64,000 bases of DNA from Planomicrobium sp. YIM 101495 (GCF_009707665.1 NZ_WLZW01000001.1:1240001-1304000); one strand, 5' to 3'. Positions 36,103-45,306 are shown, numbered from the stretch's first letter. Notes: generated from the sequence alone by a model not told the origin. Made by a program: numbers and translations.

Positions 36103-37311
36103 TTACAGGGATAGCTCCCCGATATTTTGCATAGCGGCTGCTGGATTGACTTCTTCTGTCGTTTGTTCTTTCAGCTCTCCGCTATTCGCACGGATTTTCG
36201 CTTGCACAGCGCCGAATAATTTCGGCTCCATGACTTGGATTTCGCCCAGCAAATCAATAGAAGACAAGCTATTTTGGACCGTCTCTTCTGTCACATCCGA
36301 AGAGATTGTGAGAAGCCCGTTCACAATGAGTGTCAATGGTTCTGCGAACGACTCGAAGCGGCTCTTCGTCCATGTCTCATCCCCTTCGATCAGAACGAAT
36401 CGATCATCAAATGACAACACTTCCGTTTCCAAACGGTCCAGCTTTTCATAGACAAGATCTTCGATTTCTTCATGGCAAACGATGAAGGATTTAGAATTGA
36501 TTCGTGAAATCGCTGCGTCAAACGCTTCGCGCGACAAATCCTTTTCAAGAATGAGCGGTTTTTTTGTCAGCAGCTTCGCTTTCTTCAAGCTGCGGATCGA
36601 GCGCGAGTTGAGTTTCAAAGACTTACGTAACGGCAGATAGCCCGCCGGAATGACTTGAACGACGCCATTCGGTGCGCTGCTCATCTTTGCATGCAGCGAT
36701 TCTTCCTGCTCTGCATGCACAGTCACCAAGCCGTTTACTTCGATATCGCTGATTTTTTGGTTGAACAGCTCCATATCCAAGTCTTGCGGTAACGTCAGAG
36801 TTCCGTTAACGACCAGATGCAGCGGTCCTTTCGCTGCGCGCAAATAGGAATTGCTCAGCTCGACAGCACCATTTTCAAAACGGGGCGGAGTGTCTTCATA
36901 TGTGTGAACGGAGCGGCTGCCTTCCGAGAACAGCTGACTCACCATGCCCGTCAAATGTGCTGGCACATAAATCGTACCGTTGATGATGAAGTCCATGTTT
37001 TCCGTTTCCAACTGCTCAGCTGTCAGGTCGTTCGCCAGAATTACTGTGCCATTGACGACCATTTTCAACTGTTTCGTCAGCGAGCTAACATACGCCGCAT
37101 CGATCGTCAGAATACCATTGAAATAACTGTAGCCGTCCGGCACTTCGATCGTCTTCCCGACGTTGCCGATATTCAGCGATGCGAGCAGCCCGCTTTGGCC
37201 TGTGCGGTATAAGACCACCCCGACATTGCCGATTTTTTCATATCCTTGTACGCTTTCTTCCGTTGCATTCAATAAATTCAAGACGCCTACGTTCCCGATT
37301 CGCTGTTTCAT
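36103..37311 (-). CDS. Unrecognised four-repeat protein co-encoded with an ECF sigma factor
   Basis: 402 residues from ATG 37311 (overlaps the sigma gene's TGA as ATGA). Three IGNVG motifs at residues 5-9, 27-31 and 48-52 precede four ~80-residue repeats beginning near 83, 164, 247 and 326. Each opens with a strand like LHLVVNGTLTL, then a short helix (DLT-E-type) and a second strand like IEVNGLVTV. The alternating NG turns and short strands suggest a beta-solenoid or bactofilin-like polymer former, but I cannot assign a family. No signal peptide or membrane span. Operon position suggests it is the sigma factor's partner or main target. Confidence 0.75.
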   Translation of the reverse strand: MKQRIGNVGVLNLLNATEESVQGYEKIGNVGVVLYRTGQSGLLASLNIGNVGKTIEVPDGYSYFNGILTIDAAYVSSLTKQLKMVVNGTVILANDLTAEQLETENMDFIINGTIYVPAHLTGMVSQLFSEGSRSVHTYEDTPPRFENGAVELSNSYLRAAKGPLHLVVNGTLTLPQDLDMELFNQKISDIEVNGLVTVHAEQEESLHAKMSSAPNGVVQVIPAGYLPLRKSLKLNSRSIRSLKKAKLLTKKPLILEKDLSREAFDAAISRINSKSFIVCHEEIEDLVYEKLDRLETEVLSFDDRFVLIEGDETWTKSRFESFAEPLTLIVNGLLTISSDVTEETVQNSLSSIDLLGEIQVMEPKLFGAVQAKIRANSGELKEQTTEEVNPAAAMQNIGELSL

Positions 37312-37775
37312 CAAAAATCCTCCTCCATCGCTTTTCTCAATTTTTTAATCGCAACATGCAATTTGTAGCGCACGGTCGCTGCCGGAATGTCCAGCTGCTC
37401 CCCGATTTCCTTGCTTGTCATGCCGAGCCAATAGCGTTTGAACACGAGGTCGCTCAAATCCGGGGACAAGTGGGATAATAAATCACTCATTTCCAACTGG
37501 CTCACAGCGTATTGCCGCTCGGGAAAATCCGTCTCCTCTTCCCAGATGGACAAACGCGCCTCTTTCCTGCGGTCATCAATCAAGCGGTTCTTCATGACTC
37601 GGAAGAACCAGGCCCGCTGCTTGTAAATCGGCAGCTCCAGCAGATTGTCCTCTCCCAGCGACTTTTCCAGTGCATCTTGCACAAGATCGTACGCTTCCTG
37701 CTCGTGCCGGGCGATGGAACGGGCAAAACGGATCAAGTCATCTTCGAGATTTTCATACATCAATTCCGCTCCCAT
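37311..37775 (-). CDS. ECF-type RNA polymerase sigma factor
   Basis: 154 residues from ATG 37775 (GGGGGATGG upstream; GTG 37787 and ATG 37760 are alternatives). Region 2 at about 12-70 (ARHEQEAYDLVQDALEKSLG, QRAWFFRVMKNRLIDDRRKE) and region 4 at about 95-145 (LVFKRYWLGMTSKEIGEQLDIPAATVRYKLHVAIKKL). It belongs to the short sigma-70 group. No typical zinc-binding anti-sigma gene follows; instead a cytosolic repeat protein and a small hydrophobic-tailed peptide do, so control may be unusual. Confidence 0.92.
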   Translation of the reverse strand: MGAELMYENLEDDLIRFARSIARHEQEAYDLVQDALEKSLGEDNLLELPIYKQRAWFFRVMKNRLIDDRRKEARLSIWEEETDFPERQYAVSQLEMSDLLSHLSPDLSDLVFKRYWLGMTSKEIGEQLDIPAATVRYKLHVAIKKLRKAMEEDF

Positions 37776-37851
37776 TCCATCCCCCACTTTCTGTGTATTT
37801 CCTTATTCCCTAAGATAACGGATGAGAAGCGCGAAGTGTTTGAAAAAAAAT

Positions 37852-37881
37852 GAGTGCCAGACACTTTGGTGTCTGGCACTC
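37852..37881. repeat. GTGCCAGACAC palindromic repeat (copy 2)
   Basis: GAGTGCCAGACAC pairs with GTGTCTGGCACTC around a TTTG loop. It lies between the sigma gene start and the end of the dehydrogenase operon, where it can end the latter's transcripts. Confidence 0.85.
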
Positions 37882-37890
37882 GCCTTTCTC

Positions 37891-38655
37891 TTACTGGACC
37901 GTATACCCGCCGTCCAGGACGACCGCTTGCCCTGTCATGCCTTTCGCCGATTCGCTGGCAATATAGAGCGTCAAGTCTGTGATTTCCTTGATGTCGAGCA
38001 AACGTTTTTGTGGAACGAGTGGATAAAGCACTTCTTCAAGTACTTGTTCCACTTCGATGTTGCGCGTTTTCGCCAGGTCTGCGAATTGATTGCGTACGAG
38101 CTGCGTGTCGACGTAGCCCGGGCAGATGGCGTTGACTGTAATGCCGTCTGCTGCTGTTTCCAGTGCTGCGACTTTCGTCAAGCCGATGACGCCGTGCTTG
38201 GCAGAGTTGTAAGCCGCTTTTCCTGCGAACCCGATGACGCCGTTGATCGATGCCATGTTGATGATGCGGCCAAATTTCTGCTTGCGCATGTGCGGCAATG
38301 CGTGCTTTGTCGCGATGAATGGTGCCGTCAGCATGATCTGGACGAGGAGTTCGAATTTTTCTGTCGGGAAATCTTCAAGTAGTGAAACGTGCTGCATGCC
38401 GGCATTATTGACGAGAAAGTCCAGCCGTCCATATTTTTCCACTGTGAACTCGATTGCGCTCTTGATGTCCGCTTCTTTCGTCACGTCACAGACGATGCCT
38501 GCAGCAATGCCCGGCAGTTTCGCTGCAGCCGCTTCTACTGTGTCTTGTACTAAGTCGGAGATGACCACTTTCGCGCCCGCCTCCGAAAACGCCTGTGCGA
38601 TGTCGTAGCCGATGCCCCGTGCCGCTCCTGTAATGAATAATACTTTTCCTTCCAT
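37891..38655 (-). CDS. 3-hydroxybutyrate dehydrogenase-like SDR
   Basis: 254 residues. SDR cofactor motif TGAARGIG, NNAG, catalytic Ser-Tyr-Lys (MASINGVIGFAGKAAYNSAKHG), and a C-terminal LVPQKRLLDIKEI...AVVLDGGYTVQ stretch characteristic of D-3-hydroxybutyrate dehydrogenases. It would oxidise 3-hydroxybutyrate (or a close analogue) to acetoacetate with NAD. Last gene of a LacI-controlled operon. Confidence 0.88.
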   Translation of the reverse strand: MEGKVLFITGAARGIGYDIAQAFSEAGAKVVISDLVQDTVEAAAAKLPGIAAGIVCDVTKEADIKSAIEFTVEKYGRLDFLVNNAGMQHVSLLEDFPTEKFELLVQIMLTAPFIATKHALPHMRKQKFGRIINMASINGVIGFAGKAAYNSAKHGVIGLTKVAALETAADGITVNAICPGYVDTQLVRNQFADLAKTRNIEVEQVLEEVLYPLVPQKRLLDIKEITDLTLYIASESAKGMTGQAVVLDGGYTVQ

Positions 38656-38670
38656 CTAAACCCCTCCTGA

Positions 38671-39435
38671 TTAGATCGCGGTCCAGCCGCCGTCCACTTT
38701 GATCGTTTCGCCCGTGACGAAATTCGCTAAATCCGAAGCGAGGTACAACACCGCTCCCGACGTGTCTTTCGGCTGGGACAATCCGTCCAGCAAGATGCGG
38801 CTGTGGACTTCTTTTTCAAAGTCTTTATCTTCGAACATTTTCGCTGTGAATTCCGTTTCGATGAAGGTCGGTGCGACTGCATTGACCCGGATGCCTTCTT
38901 GCGCCCATTCAACGGCCAGTGCCTTCGTCAGCTGCACAAGGCCGCCTTTGCTCGAACAGTATGCCGCGCGCTTGATGAAGCCGACAAACGCCATTTGGGA
39001 CGCGATGTTGATGATGCGCCCGCCCTTTTGCGCGAGCATATACTTCGCTGCAGCTTGGCTTGCGAAAAAGGCTGTCTTCAAGTTCAAATCAAGAACAGTA
39101 TCCCAATCTTCCTCCGTTACTTCTATCGCAGGCTTCGCGATGTTCACGCCTGCGTTATTTACGAGCACATCGACTGTGCCAAACGTTTCTGCAGCGGTGT
39201 CGACGAGCCGTTTCACTTCTTCGATGTCGCTCAAATCTCCTGCAACTGCAATGCACCGTGGATTATGTGACTGTAATTCCGCCAGCGTCTCATCGAGTGC
39301 CGCCTGATTTCTCCCGGAAATGACGACATTGGCATTCAGCTTGGCGAATGTCAGCGCGATGTCTTTCCCAATTCCTTTACTGCCGCCCGTGACGATGATC
39401 GTCTTATCTGCAAGTTCCGTGAAATAATTGCTCAT
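38671..39435 (-). CDS. Short-chain dehydrogenase/reductase (FabG-like)
   Basis: 254 residues from ATG 39435 (GGAGGCGGG upstream). The 29 extra residues of the longer frame lie inside the neighbouring gene and are rejected. TGGSKGIGKD cofactor site, NNAGVNIAKP, catalytic ASQMAFVGFIKRAAYCSSKGG and a C-terminal VDGGWTAI. Typical classical SDR for a sugar- or hydroxy-acid substrate. Overlaps the upstream gene's stop (ATGA). Confidence 0.9.
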   Translation of the reverse strand: MSNYFTELADKTIIVTGGSKGIGKDIALTFAKLNANVVISGRNQAALDETLAELQSHNPRCIAVAGDLSDIEEVKRLVDTAAETFGTVDVLVNNAGVNIAKPAIEVTEEDWDTVLDLNLKTAFFASQAAAKYMLAQKGGRIINIASQMAFVGFIKRAAYCSSKGGLVQLTKALAVEWAQEGIRVNAVAPTFIETEFTAKMFEDKDFEKEVHSRILLDGLSQPKDTSGAVLYLASDLANFVTGETIKVDGGWTAI

Positions 39436-40370
39436 TTTCCCGCCTCCAAGTCCTGCTTCAGGAAATGAACGAGTGTCTGCTCCCGTTCCGCATTGATTTC
39501 CCGGGAAGTTTCCTCGTCCCACTCATAAAATCCTTCGCCTGCTTTGTCACCTAGCTTCTTCTCTTCCACGAGTCCTGTCAACACTTCGCCGGAGCTGTCC
39601 GCTTTCGACAAGTCTTCGAACAAATAATTCGAAATGGCCGAGAACACGTCCAGTCCGCCCATGTCCGCTGTCATAAGTGGCCCTGTGACAGGGAGCCTGT
39701 GCCCGATGCTGTATGTCACTGCTGCGTCGATGTCTTCTTTCGACGCTGCGCCTGAGTCAAGAAGTGCCTGCGCTTCACGGAACAACGCATACTGCAGACG
39801 GTTGCCGATGAATCCTGGCAATTCTTTGTTCAAGAGAATCGGTTTCTTGTTCATGACCTTCAACAGTTCCATAGCACGTTCTACAGTTGACTCATCCGTG
39901 TGCTGTCCTTTAACCACTTCCACAAGCGGAATAAGGTGTGCCGGGTTCCAGAAATGTGTCACGACGAAACGGTTCGGGTGTTTCAAGTGTTCTGCAAGCA
40001 GGCTCGGTTTGAAACCGGACGTGTTACTCGCGATGATGACGTCTTCCGCCACCAGTTCTTCAAGCTGTGCATACAGCTTATGTTTCAACTCGAGTACCTC
40101 AGGAATCACTTCAATGATGAACGTAGAATCTCCCACAACTTCTTGAAGAGATGTCGACAAGGAAATACGTCCGTTGATCGCTTCCGCTTCCTCTTTAGAG
40201 AACAACTCGTTGTCCGTCATGACCTGGAGCTTCTGGCCGAGGCCTTTCGCGGCAGTTTGCAGATCGGTCTCGCTGATGCCGTAAACTTTCACAGGCTGTC
40301 CTGCCCATGCTGCTGATAACGCGATTGAATGGCCCATCGTACCGCAGCCGAGAATCGAAATCTTTTCCAT
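39432..40370 (-). CDS. 3-hydroxyacyl-CoA dehydrogenase-family protein
   Basis: 312 residues from ATG 40370 (GGGGGAG upstream). N-terminal Rossmann domain (ISILGCGTMGHSIALSAA, VIIASNTSGFKPS) and C-terminal helical domain (catalytic His in THFWNPAHLIPLVEVVKG, PGFIGNRLQYALFREA). At about 310 residues it is in the size class of 3-hydroxybutyryl-CoA, L-carnitine and L-gulonate 3-dehydrogenases. Free-acid activity is possible because no thiolase or CoA-transferase gene is present nearby. Confidence 0.88.
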   Translation of the reverse strand: MEKISILGCGTMGHSIALSAAWAGQPVKVYGISETDLQTAAKGLGQKLQVMTDNELFSKEEAEAINGRISLSTSLQEVVGDSTFIIEVIPEVLELKHKLYAQLEELVAEDVIIASNTSGFKPSLLAEHLKHPNRFVVTHFWNPAHLIPLVEVVKGQHTDESTVERAMELLKVMNKKPILLNKELPGFIGNRLQYALFREAQALLDSGAASKEDIDAAVTYSIGHRLPVTGPLMTADMGGLDVFSAISNYLFEDLSKADSSGEVLTGLVEEKKLGDKAGEGFYEWDEETSREINAEREQTLVHFLKQDLEAGK

Positions 40371-40410
40371 CCTGAACACTCCCCCAAATAATGATATGTA
40401 TAACGAATGA

Positions 40411-40447
40411 TACCCAACAAACCGGAATGCTTCCAGTCTGTTGGGTA
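40411..40447 (-). terminator. Hairpin between the permease and dehydrogenase genes
   Basis: TACCCAACA(AA) pairs with TGTTGGGTA around an inner CCGGAA..TTCCAG element. It has no clear T-run and probably acts as attenuator or processing stem inside the operon. Confidence 0.6.
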
Positions 40448-40455
40448 GATGAATC

Positions 40456-41778
40456 TTATAGGCCTAGACCGAATGAAAAGAGAATGACTGCGACCACTGA
40501 TCCTAGTAATGGAACGACGACGGTCATTGCACCGAATGCAGGGTAAGCATCTTTGTGCGTCTCACCAGCGATCGAGCGGATTGTTGTGACAACGTAACCG
40601 CCCTGCGGCAAGGAATCAAGAGAACCGGAAGAAATGGCAACCGTTCTGTGCAATGCCTCTGCGTTGACCCCCAAGTCGAGATAGTGCGGCGCAAGAAGTG
40701 GCAATGCGATTGCTTGTCCACCGGATGATGAACCAGTCAAACCAGCGATGATCGCAACCGCTAGTGCCCCACCGATCAGCGGGCTTCCTGGAATGTCTGT
40801 CATGACGCCGACTGCTGATTCGAATGCTGGAGTCGCTTTTACGACACCGCCGAAACCAACAACTGCAGCGGTATTCGCAATTGCGATGACCGCTCCCATT
40901 GCCCCTTCACTGAATGCTTCCCCGATGTTCCGGAAATACTTGCGGTTGATGATGTAAGTCGCAAGAATACCACCAGTCAAAGCAATGATCAGTGCAGATG
41001 TACCGAGTGAATCGTGGAAGAAGAACGAAATAAGCAAGACCACAAGAAGCGGGATCATGCTAAGTAGCGGATCCGGCAAATCTTTCCGCGCTTCCGCAGA
41101 AGGATCTGTTGCACGTTCAACAAAGTGCTCGCCTTTTGAAATGGCTTTGTTGATCATCTTCTTCAACCACCAGTAACCGAAAATCATCATGAATACTGCA
41201 ACGAAAATACTAACTTCCCACCCTGCAAGTGGAGACGTTCCCAAGAATTCGATCGGAATCCAGTTCTGGATTTCAGGTGAACCAGCAGACGTCATCGTGA
41301 ATGTCGTAGAACCGAACGCTAGTGTTGCTGGGATAAAGCGTCGTGGCAAGTTCGCTTGTTTGAACAAGCTAAGTGCCATTGGGTAAACCGAGAATGCTAC
41401 AACAAACAAGCTCACGCCGCCGTATGTTAGGACCGCACAGGCGATGACAACAGCCAAAGCCGCACGTTTCATACCGATTTTGCTGACTATCCATTTCGAC
41501 ACACTGTCAGCCGCGCCGCTATCTTCCATGACTTTACCAAAAATGGCACCCGTCATGAACATTAGCCACCAAGAAGCGATGAAGCTCGTGAAGCCGCTCA
41601 TATAGTTCGTTAAAAAGTTCTCTGCGCCTTCAGCAGCCAGCTGCGGAAATATCGGCAATCCGTTAAGGATCGCTACGCATAGCGCTGTAAGAGGGGCAGC
41701 AATCAGCAAGTTCATCCCTCTCATCGTCAAATAAATCAGCAGCGCCAGTCCGCCGATCAAACCAATCATACCTAACAT
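40456..41778 (-). CDS. GntP-family permease
   Basis: 440 residues from ATG 41778 (GGGGG upstream), about 12 membrane spans. GntP/gluconate-transporter features: ASWWLMFMTGAIFGKVMEDSG, YGGVSLFVVAFSVYPMALSL, SAGSPEIQNWIP and GSSSGGQAIALPLL. The family imports gluconate, other sugar acids or 3-hydroxybutyrate by proton symport. With a 3-hydroxybutyrate dehydrogenase-like gene downstream, a hydroxy acid is the probable cargo. Confidence 0.9.
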   Translation of the reverse strand: MLGMIGLIGGLALLIYLTMRGMNLLIAAPLTALCVAILNGLPIFPQLAAEGAENFLTNYMSGFTSFIASWWLMFMTGAIFGKVMEDSGAADSVSKWIVSKIGMKRAALAVVIACAVLTYGGVSLFVVAFSVYPMALSLFKQANLPRRFIPATLAFGSTTFTMTSAGSPEIQNWIPIEFLGTSPLAGWEVSIFVAVFMMIFGYWWLKKMINKAISKGEHFVERATDPSAEARKDLPDPLLSMIPLLVVLLISFFFHDSLGTSALIIALTGGILATYIINRKYFRNIGEAFSEGAMGAVIAIANTAAVVGFGGVVKATPAFESAVGVMTDIPGSPLIGGALAVAIIAGLTGSSSGGQAIALPLLAPHYLDLGVNAEALHRTVAISSGSLDSLPQGGYVVTTIRSIAGETHKDAYPAFGAMTVVVPLLGSVVAVILFSFGLGL

Positions 41779-41878
41779 AAAAAATTCCCCCAAACCCCTT
41801 TAAATAGTTACTGAATAGATAATTTCTTTCATGCAAAAAGGCGTGCCGAACGAGGCAGCCATCCTTTTAAGAACAGAA

Positions 41879-41901
41879 ACTGCGGGAGTCACTCCCGCAG
41901 T
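41879..41901 (-). terminator. Hairpin after the HisD-family gene
   Basis: ACTGCGGGAGT pairs perfectly with ACTCCCGCAGT. On the minus strand a weak TTTCTGTTCTT tract follows, so partial termination is likely before the GntP gene. Confidence 0.65.
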
Positions 41902-41913
41902 CTGGACCAGCTC

Positions 41914-43194
41914 TTATTTTTTGCCGTAACGTCTTACACGCAGAAGTGCTTGTTCTGCGTGACCTGCAAAGTTTTCCAACTGGCACAGGCGTGCAGCGTA
42001 TTCGCCGATGTACGCACTCGCTTCAGGAGTCGTCACTTTTTGGTATGTTACAGTTTTGATGAACTTGCCAACCCACAGACCACCAGTATAGCGTGCTGCG
42101 CCTTTTGTCGGCAATGTGTGGTTTGTCCCGATTACTTTGTCTCCGTAAGCTACGTTCGTTTCAGGACCCAAGAATAAGCAACCGTAATTCGTCATGTGCT
42201 CCAAGAAGTAGTTCGGGTCCTCCGTCAAGATTTCAACGTGCTCGAATGCAAGACGATCCGCTTCGATACGTGCTTCTTCGATGGAATCGACGATCAGGAT
42301 CTGGCCGTAGTCATCCCAAGAAACGCGTGCGACGTCTGCAGTCGGCAATGTTTCCAGCTGACGTTCGATTTCTTTCACTGTTTCTTCAGCAAGCTGTTCA
42401 GAAGTCGTGATCAATGCACCTGGTGACGTCGGACCGTGTTCGCCTTGTCCAAGAAGGTCTGTCGCGATCATTTCTGCATCTGCCGTGTGGTCTGCAACAA
42501 CAAGCGTTTCAGTCGGGCCAGCGAACAAGTCGATGCCGACTCTTCCGTAAAGCTGGCGCTTCGCTTCTGCTACGAATGCGTTACCAGGTCCGACGATCAT
42601 GTCGACCGATTCGATTGTTTCCGTTCCGATTGCCATCGCCCCCATCGCCTGGATTCCGCCAAGCAAGTAGATCTCATCAGCTCCAGCTAAAGACATTGCA
42701 GCGATTGTTGCGTGTGGAATCTCACCGTTGATCGGTGGTGTACAAGCGATGACACGTTTCACGCCAGCGACTTTCGCCGTCATGACGCTCATGTGCGCAG
42801 ATGCAACCATCGGGTAACGGCCGCCCGGTACGTAACAGCCGACGCTTTCGACCGGAATGTTCTTATGTCCAAGAATGACGCCTGGGATGTGCTCCACTTC
42901 CACATCGTTCAATGAAGCAAGCTGTGCTTCCGCGAATGCACGGATGTTTTTCTGAGCGAATTTGATGTCTTCGATCACTTCGCCCGGCACTTTGGAAACG
43001 ATTTCATTTATTTGCGCTTCAGTCAGTCGGAACGATTCAGGTGCCCATTTATCGAATTTCTCCGAGAGTTCTCTGACCGCCGCGTCACCGCGTGTTTCAA
43101 TATCTTTCAAGGCGCCCGCTACGATTTCCGACACTTTGGAATCATTCGCGCTCACTTCTTCCTGTGATTTCCCTGCTTTAAACACTTTCACCAT
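41914..43194 (-). CDS. HisD-family dehydrogenase (catabolic paralogue)
   Basis: 426 residues from ATG 43194 (GGAGGAATTAATT upstream; in the longer frame MEELI is this ribosome site). HisD fold: [47 protein letters not shown], the QGEHG zinc-site segment and [23 protein letters not shown]. No other histidine gene is nearby, and it heads a sugar/hydroxy-acid catabolic operon under LacI control. A sulfopropanediol-dehydrogenase-like (HpsN) or related alcohol-to-acid oxidation is more likely than histidine synthesis. Substrate not determined. Confidence 0.88.
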   Translation of the reverse strand: MVKVFKAGKSQEEVSANDSKVSEIVAGALKDIETRGDAAVRELSEKFDKWAPESFRLTEAQINEIVSKVPGEVIEDIKFAQKNIRAFAEAQLASLNDVEVEHIPGVILGHKNIPVESVGCYVPGGRYPMVASAHMSVMTAKVAGVKRVIACTPPINGEIPHATIAAMSLAGADEIYLLGGIQAMGAMAIGTETIESVDMIVGPGNAFVAEAKRQLYGRVGIDLFAGPTETLVVADHTADAEMIATDLLGQGEHGPTSPGALITTSEQLAEETVKEIERQLETLPTADVARVSWDDYGQILIVDSIEEARIEADRLAFEHVEILTEDPNYFLEHMTNYGCLFLGPETNVAYGDKVIGTNHTLPTKGAARYTGGLWVGKFIKTVTYQKVTTPEASAYIGEYAARLCQLENFAGHAEQALLRVRRYGKK

Positions 43195-43215
43195 AATTAA
43201 TTCCTCCATTCTAAA

Positions 43216-43229
43216 TGAATACGTATGCA
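43216..43229. promoter_or_regulatory. LacI-family operator candidate
   Basis: TGAATACGTATGCA, a 14-bp palindrome with central CG and TG...CA ends, as in LacI/GalR operators. It lies roughly +10 to +24 relative to the promoter just upstream on the minus strand, a road-block position. Confidence 0.6.
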
Positions 43230-43245
43230 AAAACGTTCTAGAGAA

Positions 43246-43274
43246 AGAATATGGCACATTATCAAAAAAGTCAA
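43246..43274 (-). promoter_or_regulatory. Sigma-A promoter of the HisD-family operon
   Basis: Minus strand TTGACT (43274-43269), 17-bp spacer, TATTCT (43251-43246). It lies between the LacI gene stop and the HisD-family gene, so the operon has its own promoter controlled by the adjacent operator. Confidence 0.7.
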
Positions 43275-43282
43275 CCATCTTT

Positions 43283-44269
43283 TCACGTGGTTCTCCGTTC
43301 AACAAGACTGCCGTCCACTTCGACTGCCTGTGCGAGCCCAGTATACGCCTCGATTTCCTTCAGTAAATAACCGACCGTCTCCGCAACCATTTTTTCAATC
43401 GGCTGTTCCCAAGTCGTCAAGCCATACGAAGACCAGCCGGCCATTTCAATGTTATCGAACCCGACCACTTTCGTCTCTGCCGGCACCGCAACCCCGTGCT
43501 TTGCAAGCGCATCGAGCACACCGAGCGCCATAATGTCATTGGCTACAAAGAACGCATCAGGCAACTGCTTCCCCTCCACGATCTGCACCGCCGTCTTATA
43601 TCCACCTTCATATGTATAGTCCGACGCATACTTCCGGTAATCGACGTTCCGCTTATCAAGCACCTCGAAAAAGCCTTTCTGCCGCTCCCGACTTGTCGAC
43701 GTATTGGCGTTCCCCGCGATATAAACCATATCCTCCGCGCCTTTATCGATCAAATACTCCGCAACTTTCCGGCTCGCCTCAAAGTTGTTGCAGCACACCG
43801 AATAAAATTCATCGGTATCCAATTTCCGGTTGAAAAAGACGACCGGAATTTGATTGACCCGGAACTCCTCCGCTACCTGCAAGCTCAGCTCCGCATCGGT
43901 AATGACCACGCCCGCTACGTTATAGTTCAGCAGCATCTCTACATCGTCCGTCTCGATTTCGTCATGGTTCGTATGCACGAACAGCACACTGTATCCCCAT
44001 TTCTTAAAAGCCGTCGTAAACTGCTTCAGCACTTGCGGATAAAACGGGTTCTGCACGCCTTTCATCACCAGCCCGATGATCCTTGTCCGGTTCGTAATCA
44101 AGCTGCGTGCAAACTCATTCGGCCGGTACCCTAATTCTTCTGCGGCCGCCATTACTTTATTCCGCGTCTTCTCCGACACTTTCGCCCCGTCAAAAAACAC
44201 TCTCGATACGGAAGACTGGGAAACGCCTGCCAATCTTGCCACATCTTTCGCCGTTACAGCAGCCTTCAT
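43283..44269 (-). CDS. LacI-family transcriptional regulator
   Basis: 328 residues from ATG 44269. HTH at about 4-50 ([22 protein letters not shown] with the hinge [10 protein letters not shown]), then the periplasmic-binding-protein-like ligand domain ([37 protein letters not shown]). Ligand probably a sugar or sugar acid. It sits directly upstream of the operon it should control. A TTTCCA-17 bp-TATAGT promoter candidate precedes it. Confidence 0.93.
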   Translation of the reverse strand: MKAAVTAKDVARLAGVSQSSVSRVFFDGAKVSEKTRNKVMAAAEELGYRPNEFARSLITNRTRIIGLVMKGVQNPFYPQVLKQFTTAFKKWGYSVLFVHTNHDEIETDDVEMLLNYNVAGVVITDAELSLQVAEEFRVNQIPVVFFNRKLDTDEFYSVCCNNFEASRKVAEYLIDKGAEDMVYIAGNANTSTSRERQKGFFEVLDKRNVDYRKYASDYTYEGGYKTAVQIVEGKQLPDAFFVANDIMALGVLDALAKHGVAVPAETKVVGFDNIEMAGWSSYGLTTWEQPIEKMVAETVGYLLKEIEAYTGLAQAVEVDGSLVERRTT

Positions 44270-44367
44270 CCTCCTCAGCCCCTTCCAAATTTCTCGACTT
44301 TCAGAATACACTATAATGGCGGTGTTGGCACGTGGAAATTTATTTTGGAATTTTGGAGGTGGAAAAA

Positions 44368-44395
44368 GAGTGTCAGACTTTAGCGTCTAACACTC
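44368..44395. repeat. GTGCCAGACAC-like palindrome (degenerate copy 3)
   Basis: GAGTGTCAGAC and GTCTAACACTC, an inverted repeat with one mismatch. It lies between the LacI and YubB-like genes, on the terminator side of the latter. Confidence 0.7.
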
Positions 44396-44404
44396 ATCCC
44401 CCTG

Positions 44405-44872
44405 TCATCCGAATGGCCTAAACGCCCACTGAAACTCGTCGAACGGCTCATCAATCAATTTCCGGTAAACAACTGGCAGCGCCGTTGCGGTGAAGTCGAT
44501 GGATTTGCGTTTCCTCAATATGCTCGAGTAGGTCGTGTATTGATAACGATAGCGCAGCTCGAAGCTAAGTTCCGGGAACTCATCGAACATGGTCTCAAGA
44601 AGCGGCAGCGGCGGATCCCACGGCGTCATGAATGCATAGAAGATGCCTTCTTCCCGTTGTTCGACCATGCCGTGGGGTGCCGTGTTCCACTTCGTCCCCC
44701 AGTTCGTGAGCTCCCACGAGAAGTCATCTCTCTCCTCTTTGGGACTTGGCACCAACGCTTCGAACGATAATTTCACGAGCGTGCCATCCGCACCTCCCAA
44801 AATCTGATTCCACTTCTCCAAAGCCAGCTCATCCCCGCTGACAACCAGTAAATTCTCAACCCAATCTGCCAT
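44405..44872 (-). CDS. YubB/Api92-like ferredoxin-fold protein
   Basis: 155 residues from ATG 44872 (AGGAGCGGG upstream). It begins MADWVENLLVVSGDELALEKW, with a WELTNWGTKWNT motif and FMTPWDPPLPLLETMFDEFPEL, the pattern of the ferredoxin-like domain first described in plasmid YubB and phage Api92-like proteins. Function unknown. It is a single gene with no phage or plasmid genes around it, so possibly an old acquisition. Confidence 0.65.
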   Translation of the reverse strand: MADWVENLLVVSGDELALEKWNQILGGADGTLVKLSFEALVPSPKEERDDFSWELTNWGTKWNTAPHGMVEQREEGIFYAFMTPWDPPLPLLETMFDEFPELSFELRYRYQYTTYSSILRKRKSIDFTATALPVVYRKLIDEPFDEFQWAFRPFG

Positions 44873-45095
44873 GATTCCCGCTCCTTTCATTCGAACACAA
44901 AAATATCTCCTAAAATTGAACACACTACATCAATTTCCCAAGAAAAAAGTGCATGAAAATGTGTGTCTAATATTTTAAGAGATAGCAAAGAGCTCCATAT
45001 TTCACGTGCTAGTGAGTTTCATTATAGTGAAGTGGATTTGATTGTCAACAGAAGGTAATTTCCAGCGACGTCTAGAGTCTGAAATCTTATGAATA

Positions 45096-45240
45096 CCGAT
45101 TAAATCCTGTACAACGTCGGTTATCGCCCGTTTCCCACTGTATCCCCGGTTATTTGGAGCGGATGCCCGGTTATCTGCTTCGGTTCCCCGGTTATTCGAC
45201 CTGGATGCCCGGTTAAAGCTTCCCGATACCCGGTTACCCG
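45096..45240. repeat. 21-bp periodic intergenic array A
   Basis: The core (G)GTTA or GATTA begins at 45098 and 45119, then at 45148, 45169, 45190, 45211 and 45232, spaced exactly 21 bp except for one 29-bp step. The best-conserved units read CCCGGTTAT. Units are degenerate outside the core. Confidence 0.8.
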
Positions 45241-45282
45241 TCCCAGCTCTGCCTCTGAACCCCCAGCTACAGAAACAAAAAA

Positions 45283-45306
45283 TGCCAGACACCCAAGTGT
45301 CTGGCG
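45283..45306. repeat. GTGCCAGACAC palindromic repeat (copy 4)
   Basis: TGCCAGACAC pairs with GTGTCTGGCG (one G-T type variation) around CCAA. It lies 10 nt after the M20 peptidase stop on the minus strand and is likely to act as its terminator. Confidence 0.8.

Noticed and set aside
37822..38382. 186-codon plus-strand frame opposite the 3-hydroxybutyrate dehydrogenase-like gene
   Set aside because: Cys/Arg/Phe-rich shadow translation; the minus-strand SDR motifs are unambiguous.
41914..43194. Annotating this gene as the biosynthetic hisD
   Set aside because: No other histidine gene is near, and it is in a LacI-controlled catabolic operon with a GntP permease; family membership does not establish histidinol activity.
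43496..44134. 212-codon plus-strand frame opposite the LacI gene
   Set aside because: Shadow of the LacI-family coding sequence with no start signals.
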